Part shown: piece by piece, positions 34,469 through 44,800 of the stretch
Layout: every line of letters starts with the position of its first letter
Position numbering within the stretch: position 1 is the first letter of the stretch
DNA from: Pohlia nutans
Lineage: Eukaryota; Streptophyta; Bryopsida; Bryales; Mniaceae
Direction of reading: 5' to 3'
Length of the DNA stretch: 64,000 nucleotides
Assembly: GCA_022496805.1 (NCBI GenBank)
Contig: CM040090.1
Span: 19,400,001 to 19,464,000 of the forward strand
Translations under genes and position numbers: made by a program
The notes under the pieces: model-generated
What the model was told of the DNA's origin: nothing
Database searches by the model: none
What the model saw: only the letters and a program-made list of their open reading frames with translations

Positions 34469-37400
34469 TTACCTCTCGCCTGCTCCACGAAAATAGCCTG
34501 ACGCACTCAACCCGCTGTCCGCCAAAAATTTCTCGTACATTGGCTCAAGCTTGGTGTATGACCTCTTGAGCTGCTCGTAGTCATACCTTTGTCTCAACTT
34601 CCGTTCTTCCTCAGTAGTCTCCTTTTCATGCCAGGTATCCATCTGCATGACACATCCACTGTTCTCACTCATGAGGCGAAGTAATAGACTCAAAGCTAAT
34701 AGAAGGCTCAAGGGGGTACCCTACGACCAAGATCAATACTCTCACAATCTATACTATTAAATGAGCAGTGTCACAAATTCATCCAAATTGATGGTCACGT
34801 TCTCATCCAGACAAATTTTCATCTAATAAAATGAAGGTACTATGCTGCACAATTTCGTAATGCAAAGTGGGGGAAAAATCAATCCAAGCGTAATACTACG
34901 GAGTATTCTATTGCAATGGGCTTGTTCTAGTAAAATTTGAACTGAAAGCCTGACCTCAGAGGTATCCTTAGAAGTCGTTGATTTGCGGCCATTCATTGAC
35001 CAGGGATCACTCTGCCATACGAATAAACAATTTTAGAAAGCTTCGTTCTGGAAATGAAAAGAGACCTGGAAAAAATCACTCTAAAGCATGTACATTACAT
35101 CCTGCCTATGGAACATGGGGAGGATGGGATTTTCAGAAAACGAGAGCACGAGCGTGTGAACTGGAATCCTTGCACTTTGCAAAACCGGATACCATAATGC
35201 ACAAAGAATATTAAAAAGGGATAGAATGTATTTAGATATGGAAACTTGCTTGATATTGATATTCTGATATTGCTGATGTACTCAGAGGCTCTAGCTCGTC
35301 TTCGTCACGATCTTCGTCCAGAACAGTCTGCCATCGTTTTACTCGAGGCCGACGCCGAGCTTGCCATGACTCCATCTCTGCAAACCGTTTGCTCACCTCC
35401 TGCTCAATATGCGCATGGAGGTAGTCAACCACGCAGCGAGCAATAAATCCCATGACTGGAGCAATCAGCAGAAGTGGGATCGCTGCCAGCGCCTGCACAA
35501 ACACTACCTCATTTAGAGTCCCATTTGTTCCGGCATGCTCTGAAATGAAAACTCCCCCTTACAAATAGGGTGATGATACTCATGCTCTACAGATAAGATC
35601 AAGCTCCTAATGTGGAGTGAGGTAGTCCAACTATTCAACCACAAGCAAGGAGGTACACTTGCAGAAAGAACTCGGAAGATCTTCATTTGAATCCCACTTG
35701 TTTGTAACACCAATAATGACCAGCAAAGCGTGAGGTAACGCTCTACGTTTAGTAATTTCTGCCCCGGTTGATCCCATTGAAGCAGCTAATCCCATACAAA
35801 TTGTATAAACATCTGGAACTACAAATTGCATAGCATCATAATCCAGCTAAGACATGAAAGTATCATGAGTTCCTTGATTAGTATGGCTTACTATACTTGT
35901 AAGAGCGGAGGGCGCTCCTGCACTCATATTTACTACTGCAGGCTTCTGTTGAGAGTGCCGTAGATTTGCAGTGGCATAATCTTCTGCATCAAAGCTTCTC
36001 CTGGCGGCTCTCAATCCTCCTACCTGCAAACACGGAGGCATGTGTGCTCATTGTAAACCATCACAGCTCTGAATCTCACGAACTCCAAATCCATCACCAC
36101 ATTATAAAAGATCAAGCCACGAACACGGGTCTCTATGAAACATTGTTCACAGCTCATAAGATGTTATACCATTCGTATGCACCATAGCCAGAAGACTAAC
36201 CCTTCCAGTCTGTCGGGGAGTCAAGAACATGTCTCCAGATTGCGGGGTTTCCCTATCTACAACATCACCCTCCGTTGCTAGTCTGCTTACATTCCTCTGA
36301 TACTGTTTCCCGGAGACGGTAATTCTGTCCCTCCTGTAAACCAGACAAAGAAAACTTCATTAAACGACACCATGTTTGCCTCTACAAGCAGGGCTACCGG
36401 AAACACAGAATAATTTGAAATTCTCCGACTTCCAGTTCAGTACTCCCTCCGTCCCAAAGTTTTTGTCATGTTTGAAAATCATGTTTGAAAGTGCTTTTTT
36501 AAGTAGGTCAAAAAAATACTTCCTTGTGGCTAATTTTATTTAGGTTGCAATGAACACATGCAATGTTCTTCAATCATTCTAGTGACATAATTTGGAACCT
36601 TTTTTACTCATGTTTCTTACAATATGATCAATGAAATTGGCTCAAAGAAATACCAAGCAAACAAGTTGGACAATAACTTTGGGACGGAGGGAGTATTAAT
36701 CTGAACATTTTGTAACGTTTTTCAATCTTTGTACGTGTACTTCCAGCTTAAGAACAGAATTTTTCAAAAGAGAATCCGTAACATTCTTGGAAGGAGTTGC
36801 AAACACCTTCCGCCCAACTGTGCTCCAATCAGGGCATCCAATATGCTCCTATTCTCTATGGCACAGATCCTCTCACATGACGAAACCCTAGACCCTAAAC
36901 CAACAACTATATGCAAGTGTAGTTACTATCAACCACAATGCAGCTAGCGTTGACAGAGTGGGTGATCAACACTGCTCCAGAATGTTATACCGGCAATCAA
37001 AAATGCAATTAGAAAATGAAATAAAACAGAAAACTCCGTGGTTTCTATGATCACCATTAGTGTCACTTTATAGCTGATGCTATTCATAAAGAGTCATATT
37101 GTTCCAATTATATGTCCTCAGTGGGATGTAAAATGGTGACATTTCTAGGGTAACTAACATTTAGTATGCATTGTTTGTGTTGAGAATTAAGTCTTATACT
37201 CCCTCCGTCCCAAAGTTATTGTCATGTTTGAAAGTCATGTTTGAAAGTGCCTTTTTAAGTAGGTCAAAAAAATACTTCCTTGTGGCTAATTTATTTTGGG
37301 TTGCAATGAACACATGCAATGTTCTTCAATCATTCTAGTGACCTAATTTGGAACCTTTTTTAATCATGTTTCTTACAATATGACCTACTTAAAAAAGCAT

Positions 37401-37709
37401 CTTCAAACATGACTGTCGAACATGACAATAACTTTGGGACGGAGGGAGTAATAAACACAAGCATTTGGAAGCGACTCACGTATTCATGCTTGAGGGTGCA
37501 GTCTCGGAATTGTCGTAGCCTTCTTGCACGTTGTAGCCTCTCGCCTCAACCATCTTTCTTGCACCGACACCGCTTCCACCTCGCCTGTCCGGATTCCATC
37601 TCTGTCGGACTGTGATCCCTCCAAACAATTTGCAAGTGCCGTGAACAGCAGCATCGTGGCGAGGATTCCAAACCAAGCTGCTGGCTCCTCCAAATGCCAG
37701 CAGCTCCAT
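34469..37709 (-). CDS. Unknown single-pass membrane protein (322 aa, six exons)
   Basis: Exons (minus strand): 37709-37480, 36333-36201, 36023-35892, 35492-35250, 35011-34955 and 34642-34469. Phases agree throughout; the donor after 35250 appears to be a GC-AG site (GCAAGT). One clear membrane helix, [22 protein letters not shown], lies at about residues 166-187. It is followed by a charged segment ([16 protein letters not shown], then the acidic [11 protein letters not shown]), a serine-rich stretch and an ordered-looking C-terminus, [20 protein letters not shown], ending [11 protein letters not shown]. The N-terminal 160 residues are basic and probably disordered. I do not recognise the family. 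The helix position suggests a membrane-tethered protein with a soluble acidic tail. Introns 1 and 3 contain Stowaway MITEs and a plastid clpP-like scrap. Confidence 0.75.
35727..35842 (-). pseudogene. clpP: Plastid clpP-like fragment inside an intron
   Basis: On the minus strand this reads [20 protein letters not shown] then SMGS, and after a short gap EITKR and ALPHA. These are the block around the active-site serine (in ASMG) of plastid ClpP and the following EITKR/PHA block. Compared with ClpP, the residues between SMGS and EITKR are shortened, and the sequence after ALPHA departs from the expected MIHQP. It lies in intron 3 of the membrane-protein gene, in the same direction. Most likely it is an old plastid-to-nucleus transfer. 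Confidence 0.75.
36443..36693 (-). mobile_element. Stowaway MITE in intron 1, copy 2
   Basis: CTCCCTCCGTCCCAAAG and CTTTGGGACGGAGGGAG ends, TA at 36441-36442 and 36694-36695. Nearly identical to 27937-28187. Confidence 0.92.
37199..37448 (-). mobile_element. Stowaway MITE in intron 1, copy 3
   Basis: Same ends and length, TA at 37197-37198 and 37449-37450. The right inner part differs from the other two copies and is instead more self-complementary (GACCTACTTAAAAAAGCATC). Only 30 bases from the exon 1 donor. Confidence 0.9.
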
Positions 37710-37871
37710 TAAGTCTCGCTCAACCCAACCCCTAATCCGCTTCTTATACCATGGTCAGGAACGCATTTTTATTCCTTTTATTCAACCCCCGAGTATAGTT
37801 TCGCTGCGAGCACAAGATGCATAGAAAATTGGCTTCAGTTCACGAATTTACAAGAAAGTAAAAAACTGGAG

Positions 37872-37880
37872 AAACCCTAA
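37872..37880 (+). promoter_or_regulatory. Telo-box upstream of the membrane-protein gene
   Basis: AAACCCTAA 160 bases before the start codon of the minus-strand gene, probably in its promoter or leader. Confidence 0.45.
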
Positions 37881-38662
37881 TCCGCTAACACGACTGAGTC
37901 ACTGGAAACGCAATGGCCAGGCACTCAATAAAAGAATAATAAGAATGGCAGAAGCAGGAAGACTAAGCACGACGAGGATTACATGACCGGAAATGAGGGA
38001 ACGGAGCGTGAAATTCGAAAAACCTTGAAGTGGAGAAAACTGATGATGGAGAAGACCGCGTCAAAGCTCTTGCAACTGACTTTCCTCTGCCGGCCCCCAA
38101 ATTGGAGTGAAAGATGTTTGCAATGTAGAAAGGTGGGGCGGCTCTAAGGTGGTTACCCCATTCCCAACTGAATAAGAAATACGGATAGGAGGCACTGAAG
38201 TTATTTAGTGTTATTATTTTTTAGAGATAGGCAGGAAGAATTAGATTCCAACGCAAGTTGAAACATAATTTTTGGGTGAAGAATGAATTAGTTACAAATT
38301 TTCAAAGTTGAAGTATGTCGCATCCCATTCACGTCATATAGGTACACCTCTTTCTGTCTAAAGAAGCTTTGTATTGCACACACTAAAGATGCTTGAACTA
38401 ACAACAACGAACCCATAACCACACTTACACATACTAGAACCAACAAGAGAGAACCCATTACCAACTGTAACTCATGCTACAACCAACACCGTTGGAGCAG
38501 TGATTGTGGATAATGCCCCTACCTGTTGGTAAAAGGAGCCAGTTAGGAATGGGGTAACCACCTTATTCTTCGCACGAGTTTGACAACGGGCCCGTTGATA
38601 TGTTTTTGCTCCTTTCATCCCTGCTGATGATTTTCAATAAAATAGATACAGCTCTTGTGTAA

Positions 38663-39004
38663 CATAACATTCACCCACAGAGGGTGCCTTTTAGTTTCAT
38701 CCACCTTTATATACAGAGTGACCAGTGATTTCTAATTCAATGAACTATTGAATCAAATAGACAATGACCAAACATTGTTGAGTTGAGAATGAATCAAATA
38801 AACAATGACAAAACATTGTTGAATGAATGCTTTCGATTATTGTGCACCATGGTTGCTTGCTCTTGCTTAATGCCACGTGCCCCCATAGCTACTGATTGAT
38901 GTGGAATATCCAACATCATTTCATTGGGGGGATGAAATGATGTGGGATATTCCACATCATTCTGTTGGAGGGGGCAGTACTCACAAAGGCTATTGAATGT
39001 TATG
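38663..39004. repeat. CATAACATTCA-ended MITE, copy 4
   Basis: Ends CATAACATTCACCC and GGCTATTGAATGTTATG. It carries the same TGATGTGGAATATCC / GGATATTCCACATCA hairpin as copy 3 and a partial internal duplication (TCAAATAGACAATGACCAAA, then TCAAATAAACAATGACAAAA). Confidence 0.72.
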
Positions 39005-39484
39005 AACATTGTAATTCAATGTTCCGCAGTGGGTCCATCCTAGTTTCATTTTCCTTCTAGATTTATTTTGCGCAACAGTTTGACAGCGAGCCCATTGACA
39101 TGTTTCTGCTCTTTTCATTCCAGCTGATGGTTTTCAATAAAATAAATACAGTTGTCGTGTAACATTGTAATTCAATGTTATGCAGTGGGTCCATCATGGT
39201 TTCATCCTCCGCCTAAATTTATTTCGCGCAACAGTAAAACCGCAATCCAAACATTGATTGGCAATGTTTCATTTTGAAACATTATCGTGCATGCCAATGT
39301 CGCATGACAAAAATAAGGTTGAGTGGAGTTATCCTATAAGGTTTGTGCCATTCACACTCATAGTGTGAATATGTAGCGTTGTGGTTTTGAAGGGAGAAAC
39401 ATACAATTCTCGACCTTTTGGTTATGATTTAGTGCATCACAAATTTGGTAAGTCAAATTTTTACAATGTTTTATGAATATTATT

Positions 39485-39681
39485 GAAATGAACAGGGGTG
39501 ATTACTTTTGACATATATTTTACATATATTTATCATAGAAAAAACGTACGAACAACATAATACAAACATGAAAGAATACATCATGATAAAACCTACATGT
39601 TTGTAATATGTCCTTCGTACGTCTTTTCTACAAAAAACATACATGAAACGAATGTCGCACGTAATCACCCTTATTCATCTC
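39485..39681. mobile_element. MITE with AGGGTGATTAC-type inverted ends
   Basis: GAAATGAACAGGGGTGATTAC at the left and GTAATCACCCTTATTCATCTC at the right are inverse with three mismatches over 21 bases. The interior has a second inverted pair around ACGTACGAA / TTCGTACGT. Confidence 0.65.
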
Positions 39682-39839
39682 AACAACAACCAAAAAACAT
39701 TGCAGAAACATGACTTTTTAAGTTTGTAATGTGTAACATACATTCTTATCAATTTAATATCTAATATAGTTCTACATTTGTTCAAATTTTTATTTTTATT
39801 TTTCCAATTGATTTTTATTTTTACTTTTTGGGGTGTAGG

Positions 39840-39963
39840 TTTTTTATAGAAATTTTTATGGAAAGTTAGCTTCATGTGTGTTCGAAATATTCCTCTTGGT
39901 TGCATTTTATGATGCATCTTTGCAAAACTGCCAAATTTGGAGAGGGTAGAAAACATTTAGGGG
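39840..39963 (+). mobile_element. TTAA-family right end (E-type), element I
   Basis: It resembles the last part of element E (TTTGCAAAACTGCC, then ACATTTAGGGG) and ends at TTAA 39964-39967, which is shared with the next element. Its left end could not be placed. Confidence 0.65.
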
Positions 39964-39967
39964 TTAA

Positions 39968-40544
39968 CCCCTAAACGTCATTGCGTTCAAAAATTGGATG
40001 AATAACAGATTCAAACCCACCCTACGTTCTCATCAATGCTTGGATGAAAGTCATTCAATCTTTTGGAGATTTTTCACGAAGTTGTTGTCCTATTTAATGG
40101 TTGGATTTAGTCATACTTGATTACATATATTTTTTTAAATTACAAATGTAGAAGTATGTCAAGTCGTTGACCAAGTCAAAATTCCATTGACTATAGTCTA
40201 AAAGTGGCCTTGCAAAAATGAGGTCAAAGATTTAAGAAACACAAGAATTTCAAAGAATCACCACGTGTAAAAGTATTTCATTTCAAATTCATTCCAACAA
40301 ATTTTACTCAAAAAATATTAAAATTTTGTTTGTAATAGAATTTAGAAGGAATTTTTAATTTTAACTTTCAAAATTTATAATTAAATATTCATGAGAGTAT
40401 TAGTGAATCAAACTATACGGAGGGAATCAAAAATTCAAAACCTAGAACTTTCATTTGTCAATTCCAAAATATTCTTCTAAATAGTAGTTTGTCATGTTTT
40501 TTCTCAAATTGTCAATTCCAGGAACACCCTCGTACGTTTAGGGG
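39968..40544. mobile_element. TTAA-flanked element H
   Basis: Left CCCCTAAACGTCATTGCG, right CGTACGTTTAGGGG; TTAA at 39964-39967 and 40545-40548, each shared with a neighbouring element. 577 bp. A decayed reverse relative is at about 15955-16310. Confidence 0.88.
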
Positions 40545-40612
40545 TTAACCCTTAAACGTGAAGAGGGCCTGGACGGGGCAACCCGGAAGGAATCTAAATT
40601 TTTGGAGGCGGA

Positions 40613-40615
<3 letters not shown>

Positions 40616-40655
<40 letters not shown>
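40616..40655 (+). repeat. (AT)20 microsatellite
   Basis: Forty bases of uninterrupted AT inside element G; likely length-polymorphic. Confidence 0.95.
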
Positions 40656-40660
<5 letters not shown>

Positions 40661-40934
40661 GCAAAAACGGCTTTGCACTGCACTGCTGGCTAGCACTGTA
40701 GCACTACAGAACTGCTGAACTTCAACTACCCCAACCTCAAAACTTGTTCAGTTTGATAACTTTGACTATTTACCAACGATTCCACAATCTCTCAAATGAG
40801 GCGAAAATTTGGAATCTAAATCACTTTTTCAATAGCTTTCCAACACACCAAGTCTCGCTTGATTTGGTTGAGAATTTATTTATTTTTCATTATTCTCTTT
40901 TAAATAAGCCCATGGGGCTTACCTTGACGTTTAA

Positions 40935-41472
40935 CCCCTAAGTGACGGATCAACCATTTTATGGTCTTTGCCCTTTTTTTATGGGCTGCCCGAAATAGAA
41001 AAAAAATTTATAGAAAATAAAAAATATTTTAAATAAGTAATCAAGTCTACTTTCCAACCCAATTTGAATCATGTCAATCCGAGTTAAACTCCACCCGGGA
41101 GAGATTTTCAAAGAAAAACACTTCTACATTGTCTAGTGTTAGAAAACTTACTATTTGGGGAAAGTAATGATGTTCTCTCCGTTGAAAAATTTGCAATTTT
41201 TGATTTTAGAATAGAATGTCTAGTTTTAACAAATCATACAAAATTTCAAATTCTAAAAATAAAATTTGCAATTCTTAAAAATATTTGAAGTTAAATGCTT
41301 CTAAATTCATTATGAGATGATAAAAAGCTATTTTTTGATATTTGACCGTATGGAAAATTACTAAACATCAAGCTCCTCATTTTCTCTTTTGGACCAAACT
41401 TCATCAAAGTTGAAGAAGTAAATTTTTATAACACATTTATGTTTTGCCCTTACCCCCTCCGTCATTTAGGGG
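40935..41472. mobile_element. TTAA element F2 nested in the terminus of G
   Basis: Left CCCCTAAGTGACGGATCAACC, right CCGTCATTTAGGGG; TTAA at 40931-40934 and 41473-41476. Closely matches element F (30710-31249) in length and sequence. Confidence 0.92.
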
Positions 41473-41899
41473 TTAAGGGTTAAGGAGCATGTTGCCAATT
41501 TCTTACATTTCATACCAGTAACTTTCTGCAAATACAAGTACCACAATTCCCAAGCCCCCTCAAAACTTCCAGATAAACAGCTGAAGTCTTTAGCCATCTA
41601 TAAATGTGAAACGGTATGAGAAATGCCAGGTCCGTTGGTGCACATGGCCACTTTACAAAGAATACACAAGTCTACTCAATGCTAGCTCGCTCTTTGGAAA
41701 GAGCATACCTCTCTTGAGCACCTAAAAAACTAGATCCAAAATAAACTAATCACTAGTGTCCTAAAGCGTCTGTCCTATGACGAGGAATCCAATGATATTG
41801 ATGATTTTCAAATATTCAAAACATACCAGAACTAACTGTCACACAAACCTACAATCGCTGACACGGGTTCAAACCCATCCTGTTAGTGAGCCCATTCTG

Positions 41900-44800
41900 T
41901 TAATGTTTGTTGAGGATCAATCTTTCATACATCTCAAGAAGGTCTTTCTTTGTTGGGTTTCGGGTTGACAATACTTCTGCACCAAATCCAGCTTCTGTCA
42001 TCTTCTGCTTCAACTTTGCAATAGTCAACTTACGGTAATTTGGGTTTTCCAACACTTCACCAGAGGTAGCTGCACTGCCACCACCTTCCTCTCCACCTTC
42101 CAAGCCGGAGTAGAAGTTACTGCCATGGTCAAAGTTATGATCTGGTTTGAATCTCTTGTACGCACTGGCGTCAACATCCATATCCTGTGCAGAAGGCTCG
42201 AATCCTGTTGCATATAATACATCTTCAATACCTGGAAAGATCAAAGCTAGACATCATTCAAGAACTAGCCTAGTACAAACCAAAATTCACAAACGGTCTC
42301 CAATAATCTACTCTACAACAAAATGGTTATCGAGGATGGGTTGAAGGATTTATCACAAGGACATATTATTCAACATCAATTGTGGTGGTGTTGTAGTATT
42401 CATGATGTGCAGTGGTGGCTTTGCTACATGGGACATAACAATTTTCATGCTGGCCAATTAGCACGCCATTCTAACAAACTATTTCGGTGTAGCAGAAAAT
42501 ACAAAGATAAGAACATAATCATAACATCCCCATTTGACAAAGACTGACAATGAAGTTATAGAAAAAATTGCGAAGACTCACCTTCATCTTGGAAGGGTCT
42601 TTTACTACGAGCGGGTCCCATTGGTGACTTGTTAGGTGGTGTGTCTGTAAAACCCCGAACTCGGGTCTCCAAAGCTGTTTCGTGATTGCGCACTGCAGTA
42701 AGCTGCCCCTGAAGGTTATCGATCTGTCCCTGCATGTTTTGAATTTGTAATGAAAGAGACTCAGCCCTTTGGTTTGCCTCAGCTTTGGCTGCTCTTTCAC
42801 TGGCCAACAACTTCTCAAACGCCTCCACTGTCTTTGCTCGCTGTCCCTGTGAAGAAGCTAGTAAATTTTCTATTTCTTTCTCCCTTTCTTCATGTTGGCT
42901 CTCCAACAAAGCCACCCTCGAGAACGCCTCTTGCTGCAGCTCCGTGGTCTTTTCAAGGCTCTGATTCATTCCAACGCAAAAAATTTGCCAAGGAAAACTG
43001 TCAATTTGAAAGCTCTTGGTGTTCACTAAGAATTGAATAGAGTCCGTACATACTCATACATGAAATGGAAGGACTAATGTATGCAAAGAGCCTCTTCTTA
43101 ACAACAAAAATAATGCAAAGTTGATAAAGGAATAAAATGAAAGCCTAAAAAAAGAATGTGACTATTTCCCGCATTAAGCAACCAGAACAAGCAAATGTGA
43201 TTCATACCAGCGCCAACTCGTCTCTTTCCTGCTCTAATGATGCACACCGCCGTTGGATGCGTTCAACTGCTGTTAGCCTCTCTGCCGCCAATTTTTGAGA
43301 TTCCAACCTTTCCCTCTCTTCACTGGTTGCTTCAGCACGAGACTTCTCTGCAGCTTCAAGTGCACGCTTTGCATCCCGCTCTGCTGTTTTCCTCATGTGC
43401 TCTGCCTCTTCCATCCTCCTGATACACTCATTCATACGTTGTTCTGCATGTGACTTGTCTTCTTCTGTCTTCTCTAAATCTTTCCTAAGCGTGATGGAAT
43501 CGGCCTTAGTGCTTTCTAATTCCTGTTTTACTTGCTTCAGCTCCGATCGTAAGCTCAACACATCCTCAGATGATTCTGATGCTTTATATTCAAGCTCCTG
43601 CAAAACAGGTAACCCACTCTGTAAACAATAATAGTGATAAAGAAATGGAACGTTGAAAACTTTACCGCATTGCTCAAAGCTCAAATCTCTGTGACCATCA
43701 TTCCTCTAAGGGTGCATTACATGTAGGCGAGTAGTCAGGCCAACAATGCGCCGCTCCCCTTGCTCTAATTTTGATTGCAAATCTTTTGACTCTTGCTCCT
43801 GTAACAAACAATCATCTTCCGGTTTCAGTGATCAGCTCCAAAAACAACCATATGAAAAACAGTCATATTTGAAATGTACATAAATATGAATAAGAACGCA
43901 CAAGAAAGAGAAAGTCCAGAGCAATATCCAACAAAGTAGAACGATGCAATACTCATTGGCATACGCTAATCAGCTTAAGTAGAAAGTTTCAAGACTCGTA
44001 GAATGCCATAAACAATAATAAGATGAGAATCACACCTTTTCAGAGAATTTGCGAGCATATTCTGCTCGCATAGAATCCTCACGCAGCTGAGATTGCTTCA
44101 GTGCTCGCTCCTTGTGAGCATTTGCCTTCTCAACAGCAGTCTTGGTATCAGCAGCAACAAACTCGTACTTTCTCTGCCATTCTGTGGCCTCTGCTTTAGC
44201 TGCCTCTGATTGCTCTCTTACTGCTGCCAATCTTGCCTCCGCAGTACTAGACCGATTCTGCATACATGATTTCATAGTTCAAAAAACAAACCTATTAAGT
44301 CACATGTCAAAATTTTAATCTGGGTGCAGTAAAAATTGACGTGGGAAGCCCCATCTGAGGCACAACTTGAACAGAATTCAATATCGCAGCCTCTAACCTT
44401 TAAATGCTTTGAGCAACTGTTACCTGGAGTGATGCAACCTCCGTGTTCAACCTCTCGGTCTCAGCCCTCTGCGCTGAAAGGTACTGCTCGTACTTGGTCT
44501 GCCAATCAAAAGCTTCCTTCTTGGCGCCGTCAAGTTGGGTTAGAAGGGTTGCACGCTTTTCTTCTAAAGACGTAACTTTCTTCTGAACATTGGCATATTG
44601 CGCAACTGCATTCTCAGAAGCTCTGTTGTAGTCATTCATGATATTTTCATATCGCTTCTTCCAATCCTGCGCATCGCGTTGAGCAGCCTCAGTCTGCTTG
44701 GCTGAGAATGCCAAACGCTCCCCCATTGAACGTCCTTTCAATAGAAGGCTTGAATACTCTGCTTCTGCTTTATCACTTGCTCGTTTCACAAGATCGTGTA

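Larger units (their letters stand above)
40549..41479. mobile_element. TTAA element G, interrupted inside its own right terminus
   Basis: Left CCCTTAAACGTGAAG after the shared TTAA 40545-40548. The right terminus is split: CTTGACGTTTAA at 40923-40934, and GGG at 41477-41479 followed by TTAA 41480-41483. Joining across the insert restores an ACGTTTAAGGG terminus. Contains the (AT)n run. About 389 bp without the insert. Confidence 0.85.

Noticed and set aside
37484..37693. Open frame with a hydrophobic start ([16 protein letters not shown]), resembling a signal anchor.
   Set aside because: It is a shadow frame. The frame starting at 37709 joins the next exon in phase across a good GTGAGT donor; this one meets a stop before the donor.
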